Part shown: one piece after another, positions 25,538 to 34,409 of the stretch | Layout of the letters: the number at the start of each line of letters is the position of its first letter | How positions within the stretch are numbered: position 1 is the stretch's first letter | DNA from: Microbacterium thalassium | GTDB taxonomy: Bacteria; Actinomycetota; Actinomycetes; Actinomycetales; Microbacteriaceae | NCBI RefSeq assembly: GCF_014208045.1 | Contig: NZ_JACHML010000001.1 | Location: 1,860,001 to 1,924,000 of the forward strand | Length of the DNA stretch: 64,000 nt | Reading direction: 5' to 3' | Translations under genes and position numbers: made by a program | Notes under the pieces: model-generated | What the model saw: only the letters and a program-made list of their open reading frames with translations | Databases searched by the model: none | Told to the model about the DNA's origin: nothing

Positions 25538-25727
25538 CCCGTGAATCTGGCCTCCGTCGCAAATCTGCGAAACCACCGCACAGCCTCTTTCTGCTGTGGG
25601 ATTCCGAGCATCCGGGCGGTCTTCGAGCCGCCGAACAGCTCCTGAACCGGCAGAAGGGCCGGTAGGCGACTGCCATCAGCGCCTGTGCGGTTCTGCATAT
25701 CCGATCGTTTTTCACAAGGGAGAACTC
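25538..25727 (+). promoter_or_regulatory. Structured 5' leader of rho
   Basis: 190-bp gap without a gene. Short hairpins can be drawn: CACAGC/GCTGTG (25579-25598), GGCGG/CCGCC (25615-25632) and ACCGG/CCGGT (25646-25663), followed by a T-run (GTTTTTC) and AAGGGAG before the rho GTG. Rho mRNA is autoregulated in several bacteria through its leader; that role here is an inference. A TACAGT box at 25503-25508 could start this leader. Confidence 0.45.
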
Positions 25728-27755
25728 GTGGAGTCCATCTCCGAGATCCACAACGCCCAGACCGACGAGCGCACCGACGCGCCCGAGCAGGCCGAGGGCG
25801 AGCACGTCGAGCAGCCTGCCGCCGAGCAGGTCGCCGAGGACGCTCCGGCGGCCGAGGTCGTCGAGCCGGAGGCCGCCGAGGCGCAGCCGACCGACGCGCA
25901 GCCCGCTGAGGCCGCTGCCGAGCCGGCGCCGAGCGAGGAGCCCGCCGAGGCGTCCGCCGAGCAGGCCGCGCCCGAGGCCCCGGCCGAGCAGCCTGCCGCC
26001 GAGCAGCCCGCCGCCGAGGAGAAGCCGGCCCGCGCTCCGCGCAAGCGCGCACCCCGCCGCGCCAAGAGCGCCGACGCCGCTCCGGCAGCGGACAAGGAGT
26101 CCGCCGCCGCGACCGAGACGTCCGCCGCCGACGCGTCCGCTCAGGACGGCGCCGCCGAGAAGACCGATGCCGCCGAGAAGACGGACACGTCGGACAAGAC
26201 GGCGAAGGCGGACGAGACCGAGAAGGCCGAGAAGGCCGACCAGACGGACAAGACCGAGAAGACGGGCGACGCCGACACGTCGGACAAGGCCACGGACGGC
26301 GAGAACGCCGGCGGCGAGGGCGAGCAGGGCTCGTCCGGTCGCAGCCGCAGCCGCAGCCGCAGCCGGAACCGCAACCGCAGCCAGAACAGCTCCGGCGGCG
26401 GCCAGTCGGGCCAGAACGCGTCGCAGCAGGGCTCGCAGAACGGCGGCGGCCAGTCCGGCGCCGACGAGGACGAGTCGGGCCAGGGCGGCAACCGCAACCG
26501 CAACCGCAACAAGCGCCGGGGCCAGGGGCAGACGGCGGACGAGTTCGAGACCGAGATCGGCGAGGACGACGTCCTGATCCCGATCGCCGGCATCCTCGAC
26601 GTCCTCGACAACTACGCGTTCGTGCGCACGACCGGGTACCTGCCCGGCCAGAGCGACGTCTACGTGTCGCTCGGCCAGGTCAAGAAGTACAACCTGCGCA
26701 AGGGCGACGCCGTCGTCGGCGCGATCAAGCAGCCCCGCGAGGGCGAGCAGTCGAGCCGCCAGAAATACAACGCCCTCGTCAAGGTGGACGCGATCAACGG
26801 CCTGTCGGTCGACGACGCCGCCACCCGCGTCGAGTTCGGCAAGCTCACGCCGCTGTACCCGCAGGAGCGCCTGCGCCTGGAGACCGCGCCCGAGAAGCTG
26901 ACCCAGCGCATCATCGACCTCGTCGCCCCGATCGGCAAGGGTCAGCGCGGTCTGATCGTCGCGCCGCCGAAGGCCGGCAAGACGATCGTGCTGCAGCAGA
27001 TCGCGAACGCGATCGCGCACAACAACCCCGAGGTCCACCTCATGGTCGTGCTCGTCGACGAGCGCCCCGAAGAGGTCACCGACATGGAGCGCACCGTCAA
27101 GGGTGAGGTCATCGCCTCGACCTTCGACCGTCCCGCCGAGGACCACACCACGGTCGCCGAGCTCGCCATCGAGCGCGCCAAGCGTCTCGTGGAGCTCGGC
27201 CGCGACGTGGTCGTGCTGCTCGACTCGATCACGCGCCTCGGCCGCGCCTACAACGTGTCGGCGCCGACGAGCGGCCGCGTGCTGTCGGGCGGTGTCGACG
27301 CGTCGGCGCTGTACCCGCCGAAGCGATTCTTCGGCGCGGCGCGCAACATCGAGAACGGCGGATCGCTCACGATTCTCGCCACCGCGCTCGTCGAGACCGG
27401 GTCCAAGATGGACGACGTCATCTTCGAGGAGTTCAAGGGCACCGGCAACAGCGAACTGCGCCTGTCGCGCCAGCTCGCCGACAAGCGCATCTTCCCGGCC
27501 GTCGACGTCAACGCGTCGAGCACGCGCCGCGAGGAGATGCTGCTGTCGAACGACGAGGTCAAGATCACCTGGAAGCTGCGCCGTGCGCTGGCCGGGCTCG
27601 ACCCGCAGCAGGCCCTCGAGGTCGTGCTGGGCAAGCTCAAGGAGACGCAGTCCAACGTCGAGTTCCTCGTGCAGATGCAGAAGTCGATCCCGGCTCCCGC
27701 TCGCGACGGCCACGGCGGCGGGCACAGCCACGCGCACGACAACAGCATCCGCTGA
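25728..27755 (+). CDS. rho: Transcription termination factor Rho with long low-complexity N terminus
   Basis: 675-residue hexameric RNA-dependent ATPase/helicase. Residues 1 to about 275 are low complexity: Ala/Glu/Pro-rich, then Lys/Asp/Thr repeats, then SRSRSRSRNRNR and Gln/Gly/Asn-rich stretches. The RNA-binding cold-shock-like domain starts near 280 (DDVLIPIAGILDVLDNYAFV). The ATPase domain has Walker A APPKAGKTIVL near 412, Walker B VVVLLDSITRLGRA, and the R-loop/arginine-finger region. I cannot see the usual helical Rho_N domain at the start. The C terminus has a His-rich tail (HGGGHSHAH). GTG at 25728 follows AAGGGAG. Confidence 0.96.
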   Translation: MESISEIHNAQTDERTDAPEQAEGEHVEQPAAEQVAEDAPAAEVVEPEAAEAQPTDAQPAEAAAEPAPSEEPAEASAEQAAPEAPAEQPAAEQPAAEEKPARAPRKRAPRRAKSADAAPAADKESAAATETSAADASAQDGAAEKTDAAEKTDTSDKTAKADETEKAEKADQTDKTEKTGDADTSDKATDGENAGGEGEQGSSGRSRSRSRSRNRNRSQNSSGGGQSGQNASQQGSQNGGGQSGADEDESGQGGNRNRNRNKRRGQGQTADEFETEIGEDDVLIPIAGILDVLDNYAFVRTTGYLPGQSDVYVSLGQVKKYNLRKGDAVVGAIKQPREGEQSSRQKYNALVKVDAINGLSVDDAATRVEFGKLTPLYPQERLRLETAPEKLTQRIIDLVAPIGKGQRGLIVAPPKAGKTIVLQQIANAIAHNNPEVHLMVVLVDERPEEVTDMERTVKGEVIASTFDRPAEDHTTVAELAIERAKRLVELGRDVVVLLDSITRLGRAYNVSAPTSGRVLSGGVDASALYPPKRFFGAARNIENGGSLTILATALVETGSKMDDVIFEEFKGTGNSELRLSRQLADKRIFPAVDVNASSTRREEMLLSNDEVKITWKLRRALAGLDPQQALEVVLGKLKETQSNVEFLVQMQKSIPAPARDGHGGGHSHAHDNSIR

Positions 27756-27770
27756 CCGGCGGCGAGCTAC

Positions 27771-28850
27771 GTGTTCGAGTCCGTCAGGGGCCTGATCGAC
27801 GAGCACCGCGCGGTCGAGCAGCAGCTGTCCGACCCCGCGGTGCACGCCGACGCGGCGCTGGCCAAGCGCGTCAACCGGCGCTATGCCGAGCTGTCGCGCA
27901 TCGTGAAGGCCCATGAGGATTGGCTGGCGGCGTCCGACGATCTGACCGCCGCACGCGAACTCGCCCGTGAGGACGACGCGTTCGCCGAGGAGGTGCCGTC
28001 GCTGGAGCAGCGGCTCGCAGAGACGCAGGAGCGGCTGCGGCGCCTGCTGATCCCGCGCGATCCCGACGACGCCCGCGACGTGATCATGGAGATCAAGCAG
28101 GGCGAGGGCGGCGCCGAGTCGGCGCTGTTCGCCGCCGATCTGCTGCGGATGTATCTCCAGTACGCCGCCTCGAAGGGGTGGAAGACCGAGCTGCTCGAGC
28201 GCAACGAATCCGACCTCGGCGGCTACAAGGACGTCCAGGTCGCGATCAAGGGATCCACGAACGATCCGTCGCAGGGGGTGTGGGCCCACCTGAAGTACGA
28301 GGGCGGTGTGCACCGCGTCCAGCGGGTGCCCGCGACCGAATCGCAGGGACGCATCCACACGTCGACGACGGGCGTGCTCGTCTTCCCCGAGGTCGACGAG
28401 CCGGAGGAGATCCACATCGACCCGAACGACCTGAAGATCGATGTCTTCCGGTCGTCGGGCCCCGGCGGCCAGTCGGTGAACACCACCGACTCGGCGGTGC
28501 GCATCACGCACGTGCCGACGGGGATCGTCGTGTCGATGCAGAACGAGAAGTCGCAGCTGCAGAACCGCGAGGCGGGCATGCGCGTGCTGCGTGCGCGGCT
28601 GCTCGCCAAGCAGCAGGAGGAGCTGGACGCGCAGGCCGCCGACGCCCGCAGGTCTCAGATCCGCGGCATGGACCGCTCCGAGCGCATCCGCACCTACAAC
28701 TTCCCCGAGAACCGCATCGCCGATCACCGCACCGGCTACAAGGCGTACAACCTCGACCACGTGATGGACGGCGCGCTCGAGCCGATCATCCAGTCGTGCG
28801 TCTCCGCCGACGAGGAGGAGCGCCTCGCCGCCATCGGCGCCGAGGGCTGA
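27771..28850 (+). CDS. prfA: Peptide chain release factor 1
   Basis: 359-residue class I release factor for UAA/UAG. The codon-recognition PxT motif is in [17 protein letters not shown], and the catalytic GGQ is in [23 protein letters not shown] at 27771 lies 15 nt after rho, so cotranscription is likely. In many actinobacteria rpmE lies between rho and prfA and prmC follows prfA directly; here rpmE is absent and prmC is 4.6 kb away. Confidence 0.97.
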   Translation: MFESVRGLIDEHRAVEQQLSDPAVHADAALAKRVNRRYAELSRIVKAHEDWLAASDDLTAARELAREDDAFAEEVPSLEQRLAETQERLRRLLIPRDPDDARDVIMEIKQGEGGAESALFAADLLRMYLQYAASKGWKTELLERNESDLGGYKDVQVAIKGSTNDPSQGVWAHLKYEGGVHRVQRVPATESQGRIHTSTTGVLVFPEVDEPEEIHIDPNDLKIDVFRSSGPGGQSVNTTDSAVRITHVPTGIVVSMQNEKSQLQNREAGMRVLRARLLAKQQEELDAQAADARRSQIRGMDRSERIRTYNFPENRIADHRTGYKAYNLDHVMDGALEPIIQSCVSADEEERLAAIGAEG

Positions 28851-28856
28851 CGCACC

Positions 28857-30251
28857 TCAGTGGCGGAACGACTCCGTGTGATCGGGGTCGTCCGGCATCG
28901 GGCCGGACAGGCCGAGGAAGAACTCCGTCGCATGACGGAGGTCGGCCAGGAACAGGTCGGCCAGGTCCCGGCCGAATCCGTTGCGGACCACGACGCGCAG
29001 CCCCGACACGTCCGACAGGTCGTCCGGCAGCGAGTACGCGGGCACCTGCCAGCCGCGCTCGCGCATCTTCGCCGACACGTCGTACACCGTGAAGCGGGTC
29101 ACATCCGCCTTGAGCCGGAAGAAGAACACCGGCAGCTCCGACCCGTCCGAGAGCAGCTCGTAGGGTCCGATCTTCGCGATCTCCGACGCCGTGTACATCG
29201 CGGCGTCCCGGCACGCCTGCTGGATCTCGCGGTATCCCTCGAAGCCGAGCCGGATGAAGTTGTAGTACTGCGCGATCACCTGGTAGCCCGGTCGCGAGAA
29301 GTTCAGCGCGAACGTCGGCATGTCCCCGCCGAGGTAGTTGACGTGGAAGACGAGGTCCTCCGGCAGATCCTCGGCGGCGCGCCAGATCACCCAGCCGACC
29401 CCGGGATAGACCAGGCCGTACTTGTGGCCCGAGGCGTTGATGGAGCGCACCCGCGGCACGCGGAAGTCCCACTCGAGCTCGGTGTCGATGAAGGGCGCCA
29501 CGAAGCCGCCCGACGCGGCGTCGACGTGCATGGGGATGTCCGGTCCGCCCGATGCCGCGAGCCCGTCGAGGGCGTGCGAGATCTCGAGGACGGGCTCGTA
29601 CGACCCGTCGAACGTGGAGCCGAGGATCGCGACGACGCCGATGGTGTTCTCGTCGCAGAGCTTCAGCGCCTCCTCGGCCGTCAGGTGGAGGCGCCCCTCC
29701 TCGAGCGGGGCGTAGCGGGGCTCGACGTCCCAGTAGCGGCAGAACTTCTCCCACACGACCTGGACGTTCATCCCCATGACGAGGTTGGGGCGGTCCGCCG
29801 GCAGTCCCGCCGCGCGGCGCCGCTCACGCCAGCGCCACTTCAGCGCGAGCCCCGCCAGCATGACGGCCTCGCTCGAGCCGGTCGTCGACGTCCCCGTCGG
29901 GCTCGCGTCGCCGGGCGCGTGCCACAGCTTGGAGATGATCCCGACGCAGCGCCCCTCGATCGCCGCGGTCTGGGGGTATTCGTCCTTGTCGATCATGTTC
30001 TTGTCGAGGGACTCCATGGCGAGCGCCGTCGCCTCGTCCTCCATGAACGTCGTCACGAACGTCGCGAGGTTCTGGCGTGCGTTGCCGTCGAGCATGAGCT
30101 CGTCGTGGAGCAGACGGTAGGCGACCCGCGGGTCCATGCCGTCGGCGGGCAGCTCGTCCTTCGGGATCCCGTGGCGCATGCCCGGCCGTGCGTACACGGG
30201 GGCGATCGCGAGGCGTTCGAGTTCCAGGACGTCGATCGAGTGGAGGGCCAT
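28857..30251 (-). CDS. gadB: Glutamate decarboxylase
   Basis: 464-residue fold-type I PLP enzyme that converts glutamate to GABA and CO2, consuming a proton. Motifs: TGTSTTGSSEAVMLAGLALKW, MHVDAASGGFVAPF and the PLP-lysine INASGHKYGLVYPGVGW (Lys near residue 277). It covers the full family length (E. coli GadB is 466). No glutamate/GABA antiporter is in the window, so a GABA shunt role is as likely as acid resistance. ATG at 30251 with CATGAT 6 nt upstream. It converges with prfA, only 6 bp apart. Confidence 0.95.
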   Translation of the reverse strand: MALHSIDVLELERLAIAPVYARPGMRHGIPKDELPADGMDPRVAYRLLHDELMLDGNARQNLATFVTTFMEDEATALAMESLDKNMIDKDEYPQTAAIEGRCVGIISKLWHAPGDASPTGTSTTGSSEAVMLAGLALKWRWRERRRAAGLPADRPNLVMGMNVQVVWEKFCRYWDVEPRYAPLEEGRLHLTAEEALKLCDENTIGVVAILGSTFDGSYEPVLEISHALDGLAASGGPDIPMHVDAASGGFVAPFIDTELEWDFRVPRVRSINASGHKYGLVYPGVGWVIWRAAEDLPEDLVFHVNYLGGDMPTFALNFSRPGYQVIAQYYNFIRLGFEGYREIQQACRDAAMYTASEIAKIGPYELLSDGSELPVFFFRLKADVTRFTVYDVSAKMRERGWQVPAYSLPDDLSDVSGLRVVVRNGFGRDLADLFLADLRHATEFFLGLSGPMPDDPDHTESFRH

Positions 30252-30263
30252 GGCCCGATCATG
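30252..30263 (-). promoter_or_regulatory. Leaderless -10 box of the glutamate decarboxylase gene
   Basis: CATGAT on the minus strand at 30258-30263, then 6 nt, then ATG at 30251. It lacks the first T of the consensus. Confidence 0.4.
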
Positions 30264-30393
30264 CACCCGATCGCGCGTGTCCGCCTCATGCGGCCCGCAT
30301 GAAAACGGCCCCCGGCGGCTCATCGGCGAGCGCGGCCCGAACTCGCTCGCCGCGTGTCGTGCGCGGGTCCTGGCCGCCCGGCGAGGGCGGGTC

Positions 30394-30405
30394 TAGTCTG
30401 GCGCC
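30394..30405 (+). promoter_or_regulatory. Leaderless promoter of the holin-like gene
   Basis: TAGTCT at 30394-30399, then exactly 6 nt, then ATG at 30406. No ribosome-binding site. Confidence 0.55.
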
Positions 30406-30810
30406 ATGATCATGTTCCTCATCCGGACCCTGGTGTTCCTGGTGTCGGCGGCCCTCGGGCTCATCGTCGCCGACCTGCTCCTCGACGGGTTCACGATCGT
30501 CTGGTCGGACTGGTGGGGCTTCGTCCTCGCGGTCGTGATCTTCGCGATCCTCCAGAGCGTGCTGGCGCCGTGGACGGCGAAGTTCGCGAAGAGGAACGCG
30601 CCGGCGCTCCTGGGCGGCGTCGGGATCGTGTCGACCTTCATCGCCCTGCTGATCGTCGTGCTGCTGCCGATCGGGGGCCTTCAGATCACCGACCTGCTCG
30701 CGTGGCTGCTCGGGCCGGTGATCGTGTGGCTCATCACGGCGCTTGCGACGATGCTGCTGCCGATGCTCTTCGTCAAGAACAAGGTCGAGGAGCGCCGCGA
30801 GGACAAGTGA
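30406..30810 (+). CDS. Phage holin family (superfamily IV-like) four-helix membrane protein
   Basis: 134-residue protein with four hydrophobic segments (LIRTLVFLVSAALGLIVADLL; WGFVLAVVIFAILQSVLAPW; GIVSTFIALLIVVLLPI; LLGPVIVWLITALATMLLPML) and a charged C terminus (KNKVEERREDK). This is the layout of 'phage holin family' membrane proteins found in chromosomes of many actinobacteria without any phage. No lysin or phage genes are nearby, so lysis is not implied; function is unknown. Confidence 0.78.
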   Translation: MIMFLIRTLVFLVSAALGLIVADLLLDGFTIVWSDWWGFVLAVVIFAILQSVLAPWTAKFAKRNAPALLGGVGIVSTFIALLIVVLLPIGGLQITDLLAWLLGPVIVWLITALATMLLPMLFVKNKVEERREDK

Positions 30811-30832
30811 CCCGCGGGCTGCGCGGGGCCCG

Positions 30833-31414
30833 TCAGATCATGTACTCGGGCGTCGTCAGGAGCTTGCGCTTGTCGACGTTCTCGCTCCGGGCGCGCGCCT
30901 TGGCCGGGATCCCGACGAGGATGCTGTCGGCGGGCGCGTCGCGCGTGACGACGGCGTTCGCTCCGACGGCGGAGCCGGCGCCGATCGTGACCGGGCCGAG
31001 GACCTTGGCGCCGGCGCCCACGGCGACGCCGTCGCCGATGGTGGGGTGACGCTTGCCGCCGTTGCGGGTGCGGCCGCCGAGCGTCACGCCGTGGTAGAGC
31101 ATGACGTCGTCGCCGATCTCGGCGGTCTCGCCGACCACGACGCCCATGCCGTGGTCGATGAAGAAGCGCCGTCCGATGGTGGCGCCGGGGTGGATCTCGA
31201 TCCCCGTCAGCCAGCGGGTGATCTGCGAGCCGGCGCGGGCCACGAAGCGGAAGTCCCGGACCCACAGCGCATGCCACAGGCGGTGCCCCCAGATCGCGTG
31301 CAGCCCGGGGTACAGCAGTGCGATCTCGAGCGAGGACCGCGCGGCGGGGTCGCACAGCTTCGCCGTCGCCAGGTCCTCGCGGAGCCTCTCGATGGGGTGC
31401 AGGCTGCTGCTCAT
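30833..31414 (-). CDS. cysE: Serine O-acetyltransferase
   Basis: 193-residue hexapeptide-repeat (left-handed beta helix) acyltransferase that makes O-acetylserine from serine and acetyl-CoA. Motifs: [44 protein letters not shown], then [24 protein letters not shown]. It is the short form lacking part of the N-terminal helical domain. ATG overlaps the upstream cysK stop by 4 nt; cysteine synthase and CysE form a complex in other bacteria, which fits the coupling. Confidence 0.95.
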   Translation of the reverse strand: MSSSLHPIERLREDLATAKLCDPAARSSLEIALLYPGLHAIWGHRLWHALWVRDFRFVARAGSQITRWLTGIEIHPGATIGRRFFIDHGMGVVVGETAEIGDDVMLYHGVTLGGRTRNGGKRHPTIGDGVAVGAGAKVLGPVTIGAGSAVGANAVVTRDAPADSILVGIPAKARARSENVDKRKLLTTPEYMI

Positions 31415-32364
31415 GCGCTCTTCTCCTCTGTGTCGCGCAGGTGGGCGTACAGCGCCGTGCTGAGATAGCGCTCACCCGCGTCGGGGATCACTACGACGAT
31501 ACGCTTCCCAGCGGCCTCGGGGCGCTTCGCGATCTCGAGGGCGGCCCACACCGCGGCGCCCGCGGACATGCCCGCGAGGATGCCCTCGTCCGTGGCCAGC
31601 GACCGCGCGACGCGGATGGCGTCGTCGAACTCGACGGAGACGACCTCGTCGATCACGGAGCGGTCGAGCACGTCGGGCACGAAGTTGGGGCCGATGCCCT
31701 GGATGCGGTGCCCGCCCGCGCGGCCCTCGCTGAGCATCGGCGAGTCCTTCGGCTCGACCACGACGATCTTCACGTCCGGCTTGCGCTCCTTGAGCACTTG
31801 ACCCACACCGGTGACGGTGCCGCCGGTGCCGGAGCCCGCGACGAACCAGTCGATCTCCCCGTCGGTGTCGGTCCAGATCTCCTCCGCCGTGGTGCGGCGG
31901 TGCATCGCCGCGTTGGCCTCGTGCTCGAACTGGCGGGCGAGGACGGCGCCCTCGGTCTCGGCCGCGATCTGCTCCGCGGTGCGGACGGCCTCGGTCATCC
32001 CCTTGTACGGGTCGGTGAGCACCAGCTCGGCGCCGTACGCCCGCAGCAGCGTCCGGCGCTCCTTCGACATCGACGCCGGCATCGTGAGGATCACCCGGTA
32101 GCCGCGTGCCGCGCCGACCAGCGCGAGGGCGATGCCGGTGTTGCCGCTGGTCGACTCCACGATCGTGCCGCCGGGGCCCAGCTCGCCCGCGGCCTCGGCC
32201 GCGTCGATCAGCGCGACGCCGAGGCGGTCCTTGACGCTCGATCCCGGGTTGAAGAACTCCAGCTTGGCGACCACCTCCGCCTCGAGCCCGCGCGTCAGGG
32301 CGTTCAGCCGCACGAGCGGCGTTCCGCCGAATGCGGTGGTGATGTCGGGGTGGATTCCGGGCAA
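31411..32364 (-). CDS. cysK: Cysteine synthase (O-acetylserine sulfhydrylase), copy next to cysE
   Basis: 317-residue fold-type II PLP enzyme making cysteine from O-acetylserine and sulfide. PLP-lysine is in [11 protein letters not shown], the substrate loop is [12 protein letters not shown], and the phosphate loop is [12 protein letters not shown]. The start is TTG at 32364: AAAGG sits 7 nt upstream and the N terminus ([19 protein letters not shown]) aligns with the second copy. A paralogue lies immediately upstream on the same strand. Cotranslated with cysE through ATGA. Confidence 0.95.
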   Translation of the reverse strand: MPGIHPDITTAFGGTPLVRLNALTRGLEAEVVAKLEFFNPGSSVKDRLGVALIDAAEAAGELGPGGTIVESTSGNTGIALALVGAARGYRVILTMPASMSKERRTLLRAYGAELVLTDPYKGMTEAVRTAEQIAAETEGAVLARQFEHEANAAMHRRTTAEEIWTDTDGEIDWFVAGSGTGGTVTGVGQVLKERKPDVKIVVVEPKDSPMLSEGRAGGHRIQGIGPNFVPDVLDRSVIDEVVSVEFDDAIRVARSLATDEGILAGMSAGAAVWAALEIAKRPEAAGKRIVVVIPDAGERYLSTALYAHLRDTEEKSA

Positions 32365-32385
32365 CGTCGGCCTTTCTCTCGGGTG

Positions 32386-32415
32386 GCGCGGCGGGGGAGT
32401 CGGCCCCCGCCGCGC
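32386..32415 (-). terminator. Strong hairpin between the two cysK genes
   Basis: Perfect 12-bp GC-only stem (GCGCGGCGGGGG with CCCCCGCCGCGC) around a 6-nt loop, in the 56-bp gap. No T-run follows, so it may act as an attenuator or an RNA-processing/stability element lowering expression of the downstream cysK-cysE pair rather than as a full terminator. Confidence 0.55.
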
Positions 32416-32420
32416 GGGTG

Positions 32421-33359
32421 TCAGTTGTCGCGCAGGTCTTCGAACAGCGGGGTCGAGAGGTACCGCTCGCCGAACGACGGGATGATCACGACGATGTTCT
32501 TGCCCGCGGCCTCGGGACGCGCCGCGACCTGGAGAGCCGCCCAGATGGCCGCGCCGGACGAGATGCCGACGAGGATGCCGTCCGTGGTGGCGACCTCACG
32601 GGCCGTCGCGATCGAGTCGGCGAACTCCACGTCGATGACCTCGTCGATCACGCCCTGGTCGAGGATCGCCGGGATGAAGTTGGGGCCGATGCCCTGGATC
32701 TTGTGCGGTCCGGGCGTGCCCTTGGTCAGCAGCGGCGAGTCGGCGGGCTCGACGGCGACGACCTTGGCGTCGGGGACGCGCTCCTTCAGGACCTGGCCGA
32801 CACCCGTGATGGTGCCGCCGGTGCCGATGCCGGCGACGAAGTAGTCGACCTTGCCGTCCGTGTCCCGCAGGATCTCCTCGGCGGTCGTCTTGCGGTGGAT
32901 GGCGGGGTTCGCCTCGTTCTCGAACTGGCGGGCCAGGACTGCGCCGGGGGTCTCGGCGACGATCTCCTCGGCCTTGGCCACGGCGCCCTTCATGCCGCCG
33001 GCGGGATCGGTGAGCACGAGCTCGGCCCCGTAGGCCTTCAGCAGCAGACGGCGCTCGATCGACATCGAGGACGGCATGGCGAGGATCACCTTGTAGCCGC
33101 GGGCGGCGCCGACCATCGCCAGCGCGATGCCGGTGTTGCCGCTCGTCGCCTCGACGATCGTGCCGCCGGGCTGCAGCGCGCCGGAGGCCTCGGCGGCGTC
33201 GACGATGGCGATGCCGAGGCGGTCCTTGACGCTGGAGGCGGGGTTGTAGAACTCGAGCTTGGCGAGGATGTTCCCCTCGACGCCCTCCGCGATGCGGTTC
33301 AGGCGCACCAGCGGCGTGTTGCCGAAGGCGGAGGTGATGTCGGAGTGGATGCCGGTCAT
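32421..33359 (-). CDS. cysK: Cysteine synthase (O-acetylserine sulfhydrylase), first copy
   Basis: 312-residue paralogue of the adjacent cysteine synthase, with the same motifs: [13 protein letters not shown] (PLP-Lys), [15 protein letters not shown], and [15 protein letters not shown] at 33359 has GAAAGG 8 nt upstream. Both copies keep all catalytic residues that I can see. The C-terminal segment ends [15 protein letters not shown]. One copy may prefer another sulfur donor or nucleophile, but sequence alone does not tell. Confidence 0.95.
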   Translation of the reverse strand: MTGIHSDITSAFGNTPLVRLNRIAEGVEGNILAKLEFYNPASSVKDRLGIAIVDAAEASGALQPGGTIVEATSGNTGIALAMVGAARGYKVILAMPSSMSIERRLLLKAYGAELVLTDPAGGMKGAVAKAEEIVAETPGAVLARQFENEANPAIHRKTTAEEILRDTDGKVDYFVAGIGTGGTITGVGQVLKERVPDAKVVAVEPADSPLLTKGTPGPHKIQGIGPNFIPAILDQGVIDEVIDVEFADSIATAREVATTDGILVGISSGAAIWAALQVAARPEAAGKNIVVIIPSFGERYLSTPLFEDLRDN

Positions 33360-33396
33360 GTCGGGCCTTTCCGGATGGGTCTGCTGACGGCCAACC

Positions 33397-33402
33397 AGCC
33401 TA
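33397..33402 (-). promoter_or_regulatory. Candidate -10 box of the cysK-cysK-cysE operon
   Basis: TAGGCT on the minus strand, 37 nt before ATG 33359, leaving a leader of about 30 nt with a GAAAGG ribosome-binding site. Confidence 0.45.
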
Positions 33403-33468
33403 GGCGCGCGGGTATTCCGAGGCCGGTTTGTGACGCTGTGAGGCAACGGGGGAGCACGCGCGACCGCT

Positions 33469-33474
33469 TATGGT
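33469..33474 (+). promoter_or_regulatory. Candidate -10 box of prmC
   Basis: TATGGT 11 nt before ATG 33486, with GGAAGG in between. It is divergent from the cysK operon promoter. Confidence 0.4.
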
Positions 33475-33485
33475 GGAAGGCGCTC

Positions 33486-34397
33486 ATGGCAACATCCCTC
33501 CCCTCCCTCGCGCTCGCCGCGGTCCTCGACCGCGCCGTCGAGCGTCTCTCGCGCGCCGGCATCGCCGATCCGGCCGTCGACGCCGAACTGCTCGTCGCCC
33601 ACGTGCTGGGCACCGGACGCGGGGGCGTGCAGGCGGCGGCCTTCCGAGGCGACGCCGTCACGCGCGATCAGGCGGACGTGATCGGGGAGCTGCTCGAGCG
33701 ACGCGCGACGCGCGAGCCGCTTCAGCACATCACGGGGACGGCGCCGTTCCGCCACCTCGAGCTGCGCGTCGGGCCCGGCGTCTTCGTCCCGCGTCCCGAG
33801 ACGGAGGTCCTGGCGCAGGTCGCGATCGACGCCCTGCGCGCCGCGGCATCCGCCTCGCCCGTCGCCGTCGACCTCGGCACCGGCAGCGGCGCGGTCGCCC
33901 TGGCCATGGCCACCGAGGTGCCCCACGCCCGCGTGCACGCGGCCGAGAACTCCGTGGACGCCTTCGTCTGGGCGCGCGAGAACTTCGACCGCTACGGCGG
34001 CGACAACGCCCGCGTCGCGTTCATCGATCTCGCGACGGCCTTCCCCGAGCTCGACGGAACGGTCTCGGTGGTCGCGTCCAACCCGCCCTATGTGCCGGAT
34101 GCCGCGATCCCGCGCGACCCCGAGGTGCGCTTCTTCGACCCGCCGGCGGCTCTGTACGGGGGCGAGGACGGCCTCGACGTCGTCCGGATCCTCAGCGATG
34201 TCGGGATGCGGCTCGCCCACGACGGGGGCGTGCTCGCGATCGAGCACGGCGAATGGCAGGGCGGCCCGATCCGCGAGCTGCTGACGGCGGACGGCTGGCT
34301 CGCCGCCGCGACGCTCTCCGATCTGACCCTGCGCGACCGCGTCACCACCGCGATCCGCCCGCCGCGCCCATCGGCTCCGGCGCACGCTCACGACTAG
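33486..34397 (+). CDS. prmC: Peptide chain release factor N5-glutamine methyltransferase
   Basis: 303-residue SAM-dependent enzyme that methylates the Gln of the GGQ motif in release factors, including the prfA product. The N-terminal helical domain recognises the factor and ends near QHITGTAPFRHLELRVGPGVFVPRPETE. The SAM loop is VDLGTGSGAVALAMA and the catalytic NPPY is in VASNPPYVPDAAI (near residue 199). It is separated from prfA by an unrelated 4.6-kb block. Confidence 0.95.
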   Translation: MATSLPSLALAAVLDRAVERLSRAGIADPAVDAELLVAHVLGTGRGGVQAAAFRGDAVTRDQADVIGELLERRATREPLQHITGTAPFRHLELRVGPGVFVPRPETEVLAQVAIDALRAAASASPVAVDLGTGSGAVALAMATEVPHARVHAAENSVDAFVWARENFDRYGGDNARVAFIDLATAFPELDGTVSVVASNPPYVPDAAIPRDPEVRFFDPPAALYGGEDGLDVVRILSDVGMRLAHDGGVLAIEHGEWQGGPIRELLTADGWLAAATLSDLTLRDRVTTAIRPPRPSAPAHAHD

Positions 34398-34400
34398 ACT
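34395..34400 (+). promoter_or_regulatory. Candidate -10 box of the Sua5/TsaC gene
   Basis: TAGACT, overlapping the last codon of prmC, 9 nt before ATG 34410. A nearly leaderless transcript is predicted, though readthrough from prmC is equally possible. Confidence 0.4.
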
Positions 34401-34409
34401 GTCGGCGAC

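Noticed and set aside
25494..28760. A 1088-codon open frame opposite rho and prfA
   Set aside because: Antisense shadow of two certain genes; its Leu/Arg-rich translation mirrors the Ala/Glu repeats of Rho and shows no family features.
30406..30810. Prophage remnant, because of a holin-family protein
   Set aside because: There is no endolysin, integrase, capsid or att repeat nearby, and such four-helix proteins are common chromosomal genes in actinobacteria.
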